Source: Liolophura sinensis (Eukaryota; Mollusca; Polyplacophora; Chitonida; Chitonidae). From it: a DNA stretch of 64,000 bases. The stretch's first letter is position 1. Each line of letters starts with the position of its first letter. The notes below the pieces were generated by a model, which was not told the DNA's origin, did not search any database, and saw only the letters and a list, made by a program, of their open reading frames with translations. Positions 46,054 to 56,799 of the stretch are shown one piece after another. The DNA is taken from the NCBI RefSeq assembly GCF_032854445.1, contig NC_088298.1, positions 6,933,504 to 6,997,503 of the forward strand, written 5' to 3'. A program made the position numbers and the translations under genes.

Positions 46054-47199
46054 TCAGCCGCGTTAGACTTGATGAAACCCGAGAGAACGTTTAAAGTTTA
46101 CCACGCATTTTGCTCTATAGGTATCATCAGCTTGAGTAATATATTTGAGGGTCACGCTAAGAAAAAAAAACAAGATATTTTACGGTAAGAATTAGCGAGA
46201 AAATCTAAATAACATTTCATCTAAAATGATGAAAACTGTGCCAAAATCGGATCTAACTGGTCAAAATAGGATTGACTTAATTGACTGAAGCGATGTGGGC
46301 GACACTTAACATTTTGCACATCTTTCGTCGATAAAGAATAAGCCGATCATTTTTAAGGATATAAGTTTGTCCAACAGGCTCCAAAATAAATGACATTTGC
46401 ACGACAACATCCTTTGGGAATTAACTTCTTTTGACTTCTTTTCAACGTTTGCATTTTACACGAAATGCCACGATGACAGCAATATATTTTTTACCCCGGC
46501 ATGTTACGTTGTTGGTTTATTAAAGGTAAAAAAGGTTGACATCATCGCTATGCTGATTATAAATAATAGTGATAACGCTTAAATCGTTCCATTCGTAACT
46601 AATTCCTGTCTGCATTTTGATTTATTCATAGGCTTCTTGATGTATAACTAGGATAACGGAATCAAAGTGAGCATGTCATAGCAGTGAAGTACACGCGTAC
46701 TGAAGCAAAAATCTCATGTACAACCTGGAATAAGTAAAGGAATTCCAGTGGTTGCTACCCGTGGTTTTAACGGAAATGTTCCGTTTTACACGACAGGAAA
46801 AATTCCGTAATAAGCAACAAATGTTTTTAATAAGATTGTCGAATGGTGGTTTACAGCTCCCGTCATAAAAATACCGTAATAAAACGTACGGGGTATATTC
46901 TTGGCTATTCTTCAGTGTTGGTGAGTATACGTACTGGTACGTCAAGACTCACTATTAACCAGCAAAGCTCGATATATAGTATCAATATTCAGTGGTCAAT
47001 AGTCAAATATTCAGAATGATTCATCTAATTCAAAACTTGGATTGACTACAGGACATGCCTATTCCAAAGTCGCGTTTCCACGATGCGATTTGTCAAATGC
47101 CACAATCGAATAAAATAGAACTTTATTTTCACTAGGCGATTCGAATCCGTTGACAGTTGCACAATGTGAACGAGCTTTATTGAAATAGGTGTTGAGGAC
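46054..47199. other. Unassigned sequence
   Basis: An 89-codon minus frame (46676-46945) contains several Cys and NFS/NIS sites but lacks clear splice signals. It overlaps a region with repeated ACGGAAA/TTCCGT-type motifs, so it may be part of an unknown repeat. Not called. Confidence 0.3.
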
Positions 47200-47265
47200 A
47201 TTGAGCCAGAGCATCCATTATAGTTGACGGCTGGTACATAGGAATGTCTTTTTCGAGGCTCGTGG
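47200..47265 (+). repeat. Repeat family R3, fragment
   Basis: GAGCATCCATTATAGTTGAC, GGCTGGTACATAGGAATGTC and TTTTTCGAGGCTCGTGG match the second half of the family. Confidence 0.55.
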
Positions 47266-47272
47266 CTTTAAT

Positions 47273-47275
47273 AAT

Positions 47276-47358
<83 letters not shown>

Positions 47359-47361
47359 TTT
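47273..47361. repeat. (ATTT)n microsatellite, about 22 units
   Basis: The longest uninterrupted tetranucleotide run in the window, immediately after an R3 fragment. Confidence 0.97.
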
Positions 47362-47511
47362 TACAAGAATCGTGCGGACCTCGTCGTTTAAGGTCGTGAT
47401 GTAACTCTTGCTACAAGCCTTGTTTCATTATATTACTTCTGTACCGAAGGTGCCCGTGGCCAATAAAAGGTCGTATCCATTTGTACTAAATGGGCTGGTA
47501 GATCAGTCACG

Positions 47512-47645
47512 TTTCAACAGTCCTGCTGATGGTCGTGGGTTTCCTCCGGGCTGTGCGCGGTTTCCACCCACCATAATGCTGGCCGCCGTCGTATAAGTGA
47601 AATATTCTAGAGCACGGCGTAAAACACCAATCAAATAAATAAATA
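47512..47645 (+). mobile_element. SINE family A, 5'-truncated copy
   Basis: CCTGCTGATGGTCGTGGGTT, TCCACCCACCATAATGCTGG, CCGCCGTCGTATAAGTGAAA and the (AAAT)n tail are present, little diverged. Confidence 0.92.
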
Positions 47646-47654
47646 TATCATTCT

Positions 47655-47770
47655 TTTGTGGTTTGTGTTACACTTTGTATTGGGAATTGGCATTGCGATT
47701 ACTGATCCCGAACGAGTTCATTGTGGTTGGCGACTGGTATACAAATGCCTGTTTTTACGCCTACAATCCT
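47655..47770 (+). repeat. Repeat family R3 copy
   Basis: TTGTGGTTTGTGTTACACTT, GGGAATTGGCATTGCGATTA, CTGATCCCGAACGAGTTCAT and GTTGGCGACTGGTATACAAA follow the family order, directly after a SINE. Confidence 0.7.
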
Positions 47771-47892
47771 TTGTATTTGTTAACAACCGCATGATCGGTG
47801 CTGGATTCGAGAGCACGAATTTAGTGGTTAGGGTCTCGGAGTAGGATTTGTACGTAACAGTCCTGAGACATACGCATTCGTTCCTCAGCATC

Positions 47893-47985
47893 AATTTATT
47901 TACATATTTAATTGGTATTTTATGACAGCGGCCACCATTATGATGGGAGGAAATCGGTATCAAATCAGCCATGGGGAGAACCTTA
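47893..47985 (-). mobile_element. SINE fragment
   Basis: TTTACATATTTAATTGGTAT, TTTATGACAGCGGCCACCAT and TATGATGGGAGGAAATCGG are tail and early body, with an internal gap. Confidence 0.65.
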
Positions 47986-49516
47986 CTGCTTATCCATTCA
48001 GCTATGTTCATAGCTGTCAATGCCCCACAACTCTCCTCATGGCCATTGCTATGCCTACATGAGACGACTAACTACTACTGAAGATAAACGGAAGTTTAGA
48101 CTAATCCGGTGGGTCAAGACCGGAAACAGTAAATCCGCAATAAAGAGATCAGAATATTTTATTGTTGATAACATACATGTATATATCGTTGAGCTATGCT
48201 ATAAGGTTATTTGTTTCTACATCTTCCCACCCCTACTCTCCTTTTCCCCCTTCCCAAAAGAACATATGTATTTTTATTTATTCACATTTGCCGTTATTGC
48301 CGATTGCAGAAAATGACATATGTATGCAGACAGTGTATAATAATTCATCATCTCCAAGTCAACCCTAAGATATACTGCTCTTATCAATCGGTACGTTTCT
48401 TTTTTTTTTGTGGCAGAATACCAAATTTTTTTTGTGCGTCTACAAGGGAAGACAGACTGTATGTTTGTCGGGCTTGTGACGTAAGCAAGCAAATCAAAAT
48501 GATTTCTGGGACGGGTTTTACGTTGCCCATTACATTGGCTTTGTCATTGCTTTTCTGCTCGCTTTGACAGCTGCCCATCCATCAAGCCGATTTAATGCTG
48601 CTCAATGGACAGCAATACAACCCGAATCAACAGAGGGCTATTATTTTATTCCCCGGGCATATTCCTTTAATGCATGTGCCCCAGGAGACGTCCAGCGCAT
48701 AACGGCAACTCTAACTACAGCGTTAACTACCGACCCCCTCCCCCCCCCCCCTCCACACACACACCAACCGCTAACCCACTATAGGATAAACACTATGACA
48801 CATGGGCTTGTGTTTGCAGTAGAAACATCGGTATTGTGGTGCTCACATCCATAAGGTATCAGTTCGTGCCTCATCGCCGTTGACAGGCCATTGCGCAAAC
48901 CAGATAAACCTTGTATTCATAATATTTCATGTGGGAGGACAGAGGTAATGGAAGTAGCATTCACTCATGACGAAGAATTTATAGGCGAGGCATTTTTGTA
49001 GAGCTGAACACCATGATGTCAAAAAGTTGTTAATAATAAAAACAGAACACACCGCGACAAGCGCACAAAACAAGAAAGGTTTAAAACATCATGTCTGTTT
49101 TCCTACATAAATCGACTTTCAGTGGAAAAAAGTTGTATTCGATTAAGTAAATTGTTATAATAAAACAACACAGTTTGTACTCAATGTATTAGTGAATATG
49201 TGGGCATCTAATAAAAGATTTATCACTTTCAATACAGCTTAATCCGACAGGCTATACCGGTACCGGAGAGTTTTGAAAAAAAATCCATATATGCTGGTCA
49301 AATCAAATTTTCTCTACTTATCAAGAATAGTGTAAGTTATTGCCTGTCACAAAATTCGTACCTGAAATATTTACAGTAATAAATGACTATTAAAAACAAA
49401 AAGTTATAAAGCTACCAACATTATAAATTTTACGAGTCTTATTACCTATTTTGAACGGTTACATGCGTAGGAAGATGAGCTTGATATTCTGTGAAAGGTA
49501 TATGCAGTTATTTGGG
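47986..49516. other. Unassigned; possible exon at 48.57 kb
   Basis: A good acceptor (TTGCTTTTCTGCTCGCTTTGACAG in the sequence at 48547-48570) precedes a plus frame that stays open to 48854 and includes NAAQWTAIQPESTEGYYFIP. It then enters a C-rich simple stretch and shows no strong donor. I leave it uncalled. Nothing else is recognised. Confidence 0.3.
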
Positions 49517-49747
49517 CTAATCTAAGATAATAGCAAAAATTAGAGTGGCTTTATGCTGATCGATGTCTTGTACAAAATTTCCGGTATAGTTGATTTGAGG
49601 ATAACCGCATAACCTTGATGCATAATAACGGCAACAACGTGTAGTTGCAAAGCCTTTCACATCATACATAACATCCAGCGCTTTTTGAGAAGAACTAACC
49701 AGTCTGCATGATGATGTGTTCGTTAGTATCAGTGTCCCCATCAACAT
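49517..49747 (-). CDS. Candidate small Cys-rich secreted peptide (76 codons)
   Basis: ATG at 49747 starts MLMGTLILTNTSSCRLVSSS, a short hydrophobic start with a small-residue boundary that could act as a signal peptide. It is followed by the Cys-rich segment TTRCCRYYASRLCGYPQINY with one N-glycosylation site (NYT). The frame ends in LIFAIILD and TAG. A possible donor at AATTTT|GTACAAG would make it a first exon instead. A short upstream frame starts at CCATGGAGG. I recognise no family. Confidence 0.22.
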   Translation of the reverse strand: MLMGTLILTNTSSCRLVSSSQKALDVMYDVKGFATTRCCRYYASRLCGYPQINYTGNFVQDIDQHKATLIFAIILD

Positions 49748-49830
49748 TATCAACAATACGAAAAATCCGACAATTGTAAGTTAATTCCTGTCCTCCATGG
49801 CTCTGATGATTAAAGCGTTGACGTTGGCTT

Positions 49831-50012
49831 TATGAGATCGAGTTGATTTCAGGAGATCGAGTTGATTTCAGGGGATCGAGTTGATTTCAGGAGATCGAGT
49901 TGATTTCATCAGATCTAGTTGGCTTTATGAGATCGAGTTGATTTCATCAGATCTAGTTGGCTTTATGAGATCGAGTTGATTTCAGTAGATGGAGTTGATA
50001 TCAGGAGATCGC
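49831..50012. repeat. Minisatellite, 19 bp unit, about 9 copies
   Basis: The unit GAGATCGAGTTGATTTCAG is spaced 19 bp apart. Two copies of a variant higher-order piece (AGATCTAGTTGGCTTTAT) are interleaved. Confidence 0.93.
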
Positions 50013-50074
50013 TTGTTAGTCAGCTGATGCTGCTTCAACTGTAGCTTGACAAACTCCATGATAGGAGGTTTACC

Positions 50075-50150
50075 CCGGCCTTCCGGTTTTCCTCCACCAA
50101 TATCATTTACCCGCAAAGGCTTAAGTGAAAAATTCCGCAGAAATAAATAC
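50075..50150 (+). mobile_element. SINE fragment
   Basis: TTTACCCCGGCCTTCCGGTT, TTCCTCCACCAATATCAT and TTAAGTGAAAAATTCCGCAG resemble the 3' half of family A. Confidence 0.5.
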
Positions 50151-51590
50151 ATACATACATTCCTTCTGTGTGCACAATATAAAAGTTCCTAGACACGTAA
50201 ATATATTTTTACATGAAAAAAAAACAAGAAAACTTTCTCAGTTTTCTTCATCGTTGTATTCCAACTGCTGCTTGGAGCTTTCGTTGTCATATGGGATACT
50301 AAGTGCAAGCCAACTCAAAATCATTGGCTAAAACACTTTTGCAAAAGCTATCAGTTGCGGATTTGAGTCGGCTAGAAGTTCAGTTTATGCTACAAATGTA
50401 ACTTGAAACCAGTCCAACTTTGTCGTCTAATATTTTAAATTTCTGGTCATCCTTTCTACTTTGTGAAAGCCCACAGCAAGGAAAGGAAATCTAGAGCATG
50501 CAGCGACAACAGTGTGATAGTTGGCAAATACCTCACACGTAGTCGGTGAAAGAAGGCCTCTTGTCAGTTTAGCTCAGTTATGTGTTTTTTCTGTAACTGT
50601 GCATAAAAATGTTTAAAAAGTAACATAAACGCCTCCTATCATCATCACTTAGACTTGATTAGGTACAAAAAATACCGTGATGTTAATTGCAATTTACTAG
50701 ACGTCGCTTATCTAGAAACAGACAAGTCTAAAGGACAAGACAACACCGGGCTAAAACATGTTTTCATCCAAAGCAAGATAATCAAGCTTTCGAAAAAGTT
50801 TCATACTTTATTATTTTAATGAGATTTCACCAAATAACATGTAGGGAAAAAAGACAATACTGCACAAATTGCTGGTGTGAATTGAGGTAGCCACCTTGAA
50901 CATTTTATCCAATCAAACACGTTACTATCAGATTGTGCGGACTAAGCAGCGACGTAGCCTTTACCTATTCAGTCCATGATGTGACATTTGATCACATAGA
51001 ACTACTGCATAACATACCATTTTTGCGATCGATTACAATGATTTATGTATGTGCAACCGATTTATTTATGTGTCCCAGTGTTGTGGGACAGGCCTGCATC
51101 ATTTATGGACCACCACAGACGTAAAATCAGTTGATTTACAAGTCGTATAATTTACCACTACGGTATCACAAACTATGTCTGACAGCAGCATAGGCCTACC
51201 GTCTCGGCCCAAAACGCATTCATCTCCTCAGTAGGCCTTAGGCCCACTTAGACACGCTGTTCAAATTATACAAAAACATTTTTGTCGTTCATGTTAGCGT
51301 TGAGTCAGTATGGAGTTGTTAAATAACAAGTAACAGTCAGTGAAAAATTCATTAGAGATGCTGAAGGTTTATGGGAATGAGAAAACAGCATCTCATCGGA
51401 CAATGCTTCAAATTAATTAAATCTTATCCTATAATTTTTTCTCTTAATTTATGAAAAGTGAAGAATTTAAATTTTGACCCTTGTCTTTCTCGTATACAAG
51501 AGGGTTCTTTTTTCTGTTTTCTTCTATAAAATAAAATAACATTATTGAAACGCCTTGCTTAAGCCGAGGTGCTTTTTATGACGTCCGCGC
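50151..51590. other. Mostly unassigned, with one R4 repeat
   Basis: An R4 copy lies at about 50517-50640 and is listed separately. The 63-codon plus frame at 50933-51124 starts with GTG and is unsupported. Confidence 0.35.
50517..50640 (+). repeat. Dispersed repeat family R4 copy
   Basis: GTTGGCAAATACCTCACACG, TAGTCGGTGAAAGAAGGCCT, CTTGTCAGTTTAGCTCAGTT and ATAAAAATGTTTAAAAAGTA align over the whole consensus. Confidence 0.75.
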
Positions 51591-51602
51591 TAACTAGGTC
51601 AG

Positions 51603-51737
51603 GCGGCCGTAAGTGGGAAGTCTACCAGCAACCTGCGGATGGTTTCCTCCCACCATTATGCTGGCCGCCGTCGTATAAGCGAAATATTCTTGAGTACGGC
51701 GTAAAACACCAATCAAGTAAATAAATCAAATAATAAA
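51603..51737 (+). mobile_element. SINE family A, 5'-truncated copy with perfect target-site duplication
   Basis: It starts at GCGGCCGTAAGTGGGAAG, has an internal gap in the GGGTTTCCCCCGGGC region and ends in AAATAAATCAAATAATAAA. TAACTAGGTCAG is repeated exactly at 51591-51602 and 51738-51749. Confidence 0.95.
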
Positions 51738-51749
51738 TAACTAGGTCAG

Positions 51750-52787
51750 CAGTGCTCTCATCTTAGAAGCCACCACTACAAAACTGAAGCGTAAAATCCA
51801 GCCTAGATCAGCCTCAGTGGTGCTTAGATTTATTGTCATTTGTGTCAGAATTGAGCATGAATCCAACTGTACAACAATCATATTGTAATATTGTAACATT
51901 TAATAGGGGTCAGAATTACCGGTACCTGCACAAACCCTCCGTAGGCTATGACCTTAGCTGGGAATACCCCGGCCGCCTATTGGCAGGCTACTCGTAAACT
52001 GTATAAATGTTATGGTAGGCCTGCCGTATGAACAGCTCAACCAGTGGAAGAAGTATCCTTGTAGTGTGTTCAATTTCCTAGAAAGCTATTTATCACTTGG
52101 TCCTTCATCACCAAAGTCCACAACTTTAATCTCTCATGGGATACTGCTTAGATTAGTATATGGGAAATACCTTCCATGTTAGAGACCTAAAGTAAACGTG
52201 GGGTCACTTTGATGTCGATAATGGAGACGCGCTGACGCCGTGGCAAGACGAAGTTTCACTAAACTTTTACTGGGTGGAAAAAAATCTAAGAAATATTTAA
52301 TGCCGGTTTAGGATACGTTGAATAGTAGTCTTTCAGTGGACATAGAGATTAGCCAGGTGCTGTCTTTCACTTTAAATGTGAGTGACCCACCATTCACATT
52401 TAAACATGTATTGTCTATATCGATGAACCAACAATTATAATGGTTTAAAAAAAACTCATATCATTTAACTCAGTAATGTTATTTCTATATGAATATTAAG
52501 AACGAGAATAATCAGCATTCGATACGTGTCAGATCTAGTGATGCAGTCGAGATATCAAACAATGTTAATTAATCAAATCCAATGCGATGACACCGGAATG
52601 TGTTTTTCACGCTAGTGGTGATTTCTAAGAGAGGCTAGATAGCCCACATGCTATCAGGTACATCGCTGACCAGTCCCCGGGTGGTCATCTATACATGATC
52701 GGACCCTTTGGGAACTGACCTGCGATCATCGAATCTAGGTCATTAAAACGTGCTAGACTGCCAGAAAATCTCTAGAGGATGACATTC
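51750..52787. other. Unassigned sequence
   Basis: No repeat or supported exon. Confidence 0.4.
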
Positions 52788-52975
52788 ATTTGTTTATTTA
52801 TTTGATTGGTGTTTAACTCCATGCTCGTGGGGTTTTTCAATTATACGACGGCGGTCAGGATTGTGGGTGAAGGAAACATGAGTTCCCAGAGTAAATCATC
52901 GAACAACTGTGGTGACAGTAGGTTTCGAACACGCAACCCCATAGACCGGGGACCTAACACACGAAACCAGAAACA
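52788..52975 (-). mobile_element. SINE, family A/B-type tail with diverged body
   Basis: TTTATTTGATTGGTGTTTAA, TTATACGACGGCGGTCAGGA and GTGGGTGAAGGAAACATGAG, then GTTTCGAACACGCAACCCC, a reversed B-box-like motif, near the right end. The 151-codon plus frame starting here runs out of the SINE into unique sequence and has no other support. Confidence 0.65.
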
Positions 52976-53228
52976 CTTACATGTTACAAAACGAATGATG
53001 ATAAGACGCTCCATGGGGAACACATTTGTCATCTTTGATACACGCTTCAAATTATCACTACCGCCGATTTCCTATAATTTTATCCATTTTCTAACGATCA
53101 GTCTCATTTTTTCTGTCCATTTGTCAACCATCACATCTATTATTTTTCATTACTGTATAGTAAGCCTTTGTCATCTTTATTATTACGTCACCAATACTCA
53201 GTGTTGGCCGCACAAGTATTTTACAATA

Positions 53229-53992
53229 AGACCGCAGTGGTGGCATAGTGCGTCACCATGAAATCCCCACACAAAAAGACACCATACTTACCGCAGTGGT
53301 GACATAGTGCGTCATCATGCAATCCCCATACAAAAGACACCATACTTACCGCAGTGGTGACATAGCGCGTCATCATGAAATCTCCATACGAAAGACACCA
53401 TACTTACCGCAGTGGTGACATAGTGCGTCATCATGAAATCTCCATACAAAAAGACACCATACTTACCGCAGTGGTGACATAGTGCGTCATCATGCAATCC
53501 CCATACAAAAGACACCATACTTACCGCAGTGGTGACATAGTGCGTCAACATGAAATCCCCATACAAAAGACACCATACTTACCGCAGTGGTGACATAGTG
53601 CGTCATCATAAAATCCCCATACAAAAGACACCTTACTTACCGCAGTGGTGACATAGTGCGTCATCATGAAATCCCCATACAAAAGACACCATACTTACCG
53701 CAGTGGTGACATAGTGCGTCATCATGAAATCCCCATACAAAAGACACAATATTCACCGCAGTGGTGACATAGTGCGTCATCATGAAATCCCCATACAAAA
53801 TACACAATATTCACCGCAGTGGTGACATAGTGCGTCATCATGAAATCCCCATACAAAAAGACACAGTATTCACCGCAGTGGTGACATAGTGCGTCATCAT
53901 GAAATCTCCATACAAAAGACACCATACTTACCGCAGTGGTGACATAGTGCGTCATCATGAAATCTCCATAGAAAGGACACCATATTTACTGC
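53229..53992. repeat. Satellite array, 58-59 bp unit, 13 copies
   Basis: The unit reads CCGCAGTGGTGACATAGTGC, GTCATCATGAAATCCCCATA and CAAAAGACACCATACTTA. Starts of GCAGTGGTG lie at about 53234, 53293, 53351, 53409, 53468 and so on. On the minus strand most units contain CGGTAAGTATGG, an exact 5' splice-site consensus. Three units carry ATTCACC in place of CTTACC. Minus frames across it repeat GDFMMTHYVTTAV and are by-products. Confidence 0.96.
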
Positions 53993-54585
53993 TCCGTCCG
54001 AGAACATTGACTCCGGTTGTTCGGGGTCTGATGACTTCATCTGAATGTTAATAAGGCAGAGAAACAATGAGTTCGCACCCATTGTCACTAACCTTAAGAA
54101 TTTTTTAACGTAGTACTAATTGTTTTCTTAATAAGTTGAAAATTTGTGTTTGAGTTCAAATACATGTCCAAGAATAACACCACAAGTTAGGACGAAATAT
54201 AGAGTCAGTCACACTGGTCAAACTGGCCTCTGGATTCTACCAGCCACCCTTATATTTCCCTAACTTCTTACATTTTATGAACGACAGACGTGTACGGTTA
54301 AGAACGTACTTAAGGGTTATTTTCAAGTCCACTGTCAAATTTACGCCAGAGAAAATGGGACGTAATGGCCTGGTCGTCGCCAACCGTAATCGACTGGTCG
54401 GTTCAGTGTCAGTATGTTCTCCACAGCTAAGATGCCATATCCAATCGTCGTGTCATCAACATGAGACTTCAGCTATGCAGCATGATAAATCTAATTGTTT
54501 CACATGTCAAAAGAAACACTGTGGTTAAATCTAAACCTCTTTGCAACTCCTGTCTCTCGTTAACTTCACATGTATACTCTCAAGA

Positions 54586-54613
54586 GCCAAGATGGCATAT
54601 CTGCCATCTTGGC
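54586..54613. repeat. Perfect 12-bp inverted repeat with 4-nt loop
   Basis: GCCAAGATGGCA, TATC, TGCCATCTTGGC would fold into a stable hairpin on either strand. No T run follows on either side, and nothing indicates a terminator or a microRNA (the stem is too short). Confidence 0.85.
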
Positions 54614-54799
54614 ATATATAGTAATATATAGTATTTCAGTTATACAGCACGGCGAATCCACTTTTGTTATTCATAAAATAACACAATGCATCTAAATGTT
54701 ATATTCGTCCCTATATCTTTCGTCAACAACAAATATAGTAGACTACAGCATGGCGAGTAAAACCACAGAAACAACGACAGTGTCTTAGTTGACGATGAA

Positions 54800-54885
54800 A
54801 TTCGGTCTCCTGGCAATTTACTTCGGTTAGAGTTTTATTATAACAAATTATGTAAATGCTTAAATCGTAGCAACTTACACGTCCA
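54800..54885 (+). repeat. Dispersed repeat family R4 copy
   Basis: GGTCTCCTGGCAATTTACTT, CGGTTAGAGTTTTATTATAA and TATGTAAATGCTTAAATCGT, then AGCAACTTACACG, match the family. Confidence 0.7.
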
Positions 54886-55104
54886 TATCACCAATATGTT
54901 TTCTATAGCATTAATATACGTCCGAAGTACAAATATATACAATATTAACAAGGATGGTTAGATAAAAGCGATAAGATTTCATGTGATAAGTCAATAGATG
55001 AGAAAACAGATTTCAGATAATTGGGAGATACTAGTGTTTGCATTTACAGACCAGTCATTATCTGCACCATTAACATAAAAACATATATTAATTTATTTAT
55101 TTGA

Positions 55105-55995
55105 TTGGGGACCGGATCATGCCTCGAGTGATCGAGTGAGGTGATGCCTTACAATAGTTATTTGCCTGGGAAGCCGATCATGCTTCGAGTGATCGAGTGA
55201 CATGAAACCTTAAGATTATTTGCTTGGGAAAGTGGGTCGTGCACAAGGCGATTGAGTGAGGTGATGCCTTACCATCGTTATTTGACGGGAAAGCGAGTCT
55301 TGCCCCACGTCTTACAGTCGTTATCTGACGGGAAAGCGAGTCCTGCCCCAAATGATCGTGTGAGGTGATGTCTTACAGTCGTTATTTTACTGGAAAGCGA
55401 GTCTTGCCCCAAATGATCGAGTGAGGTGATGCCTTACCTTCGTTGTCTGACGGGAGAGCGAGTCTTGCCCCAAATGATCGAGTGAGGTGATGCCTTACCA
55501 TCGTTATTTGACGGAAAAGCGAGTCTTGCCCCAAATGATCGAGCGAGGTGATGCCTTACCATCGTTATTTGACGGGAAAGCGAGTCTTGCCCCAAATGAT
55601 CGAGTGAGGTGATGGCTTACCATCGTTATCTGACGGGAAAGCGAGCCTTGCCCCAAATGATCGAGTGAGGTGATGCCTTACAATCGTTATCTGACGGGAA
55701 AGCGAGTCTTGCCCCAAATGATTGAGTGAGGTGATGCCTTACAGTCGTTATTTGACGGGAAAGCGAGTCTTGCCCCAAATGATCGAGTGAGGTGATGCCT
55801 TACCATCGTTATTTGACGGGAAAGCGAGTCTTGCCCCAAATGATCGAGTGAGGTGATGCCTTACAGTCGTTATTTGACGGGAAAGCGAGCCTTGCCCCAA
55901 ATGGTCGAGTGAGGTGATGACTTACAGTCGTTATTCGACGGGAAAGCGAGTCCTGCCCCAAATGATCGAATGAGGTGATGCCGTACAGTCGTTAG
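55105..55995. repeat. Satellite array, 61 bp unit, about 14 copies
   Basis: The unit has TCGTTATTTGACGGGAAAGC, GAGTCTTGCCCCAAATGATC and GAGTGAGGTGATGCCTTAC. Period measured at 61 bp in the core. The first three copies are diverged in length and sequence and one early copy lacks about 28 bp. Confidence 0.96.
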
Positions 55996-56049
55996 GACAC
56001 ACGATTTCCCTGCCCACAGTGTTGATGCGTGAGTTCTTCATGACAGTAA

Positions 56050-56190
56050 GGAATGGCTGTCTTGTCGTTTGCACAGTCTAACTCTCGTTTAAGGCCGCTT
56101 CATATTCACCAACATGGTATACATGTCGGTACGTCACATGTGGGAGAGTTTATCAGTAATTTGCCAAAGGTCAGAGGTTTTGCTGAAGAA
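56050..56190 (+). mobile_element. SINE family B, body fragment, plus orientation
   Basis: AACATGGTATACATGTCGGT, ACGTCACATGTGGGAGAG and AATTTGCCAAAGGTCAGAGG are the reverse complement of the family B body at 16.85 kb. The 60-codon frame here is part of it. Confidence 0.55.
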
Positions 56191-56450
56191 AAGCGATGGC
56201 CCGATCAGCTGAGTATTGGTGATCGAGATAACTGATCAATATTGACTCTGGTGGCCGTATTTTCATATTTTTGTACAAGCAGTTTCCAACAAATGATGAC
56301 GACTTTCCCACTTTCTCCACATTTCCATTCTTACTTATCATCACTAAGTCCCCAAACATATTGTTTTTCAAATTCTTTCTTTGTCATCTTATTCTTATTG
56401 TTTATCGCCACCGTCATTTACTTCATCATTTTCTTCCTTTTTATATTTAC

Positions 56451-56539
56451 CTTTATCATATTTTGGTCAAAATACGTGTTCAACTGAGACGACACAAGCG
56501 AATACATTGCAAAATACAGTCGTCCCTGAGGTGCCGCAC
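56451..56539 (-). CDS. Candidate internal exon (X7)
   Basis: Bounded by acceptor TTACTTTATAG|GTGCGG and donor ATAAAG|GTAAATAT. The 89 bp carry two leading bases and 29 open codons including APQGRLYFAMYSLVSSQLN. Phase fits exon X6 exactly: T|GT completes a Cys codon across an 88-bp intron (56540-56627). The hydrophobic/aromatic alternation after C..APQGR is faintly like a CUB-domain core, but the usual residues between Cys and Ala-Pro are missing, so no domain is assigned. Unspliced read-through of X6 is also open for about 50 codons, so the intron is not proven. Confidence 0.35.
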
Positions 56540-56627
56540 CTATAAAGTAACATTGAGTTAAATTCATTGGTGAGGTGTATCCGCTTAGTTTGTATCCACG
56601 CACCAAAATGGTATCGATTCCACATAC

Positions 56628-56782
56628 AGGGAATTGGGCCATTCCAATAAAAGGGGTTCTTGATCAGCATCGACTGAACAGGAGTGACTGCTTTTTTCAG
56701 GACAATGCTCATTGGCAATGACTTGCTTATGGTAACATCCCAAATATCTCCAGAGCTTTGATAAATAATACGCCCAAGATTT
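56628..56782 (-). CDS. Candidate internal exon (X6)
   Basis: Bounded by acceptor CTGACTACATTTTCAG|AAATC and donor ATTCCCT|GTATGT. The 155 bp give one leading base, 51 open codons and one trailing base. The peptide includes RIIYQSSGDIWDVTISKSLP and KNPFYWNGPIP. The composition looks like an extracellular beta-rich segment. I do not recognise the family. Joined to X7 it gives 81 codons without a stop. The start of the gene and the exon before X6 (which must end with two spare bases) are not found; X5 at 58.5 kb ends in the wrong phase. Confidence 0.35.
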
Positions 56783-56799
56783 CTGAAAATGTAGTCAGG

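Larger units (their letters stand above)
53993..55100. other. Mostly unassigned, with one R4 repeat and a hairpin
   Basis: It contains an R4 copy (about 54800-54885) and the inverted repeat at 54586-54613, both listed separately. An 83-codon plus frame (54277-54528) is unsupported. Confidence 0.35.

Noticed and set aside
48571-48854. Plus exon after CTTTTCTGCTCGCTTTGACAG
   Set aside because: The acceptor is good and about 45 codons look plausible, but the frame then enters a C-rich simple stretch and shows no donor, stop context or polyadenylation signal that would complete an exon.
53315-53958. Repeat protein on minus (GDFMMTHYVTTAV units)
   Set aside because: The frame arises from the satellite and is broken where unit length changes between 58 and 59 bp.
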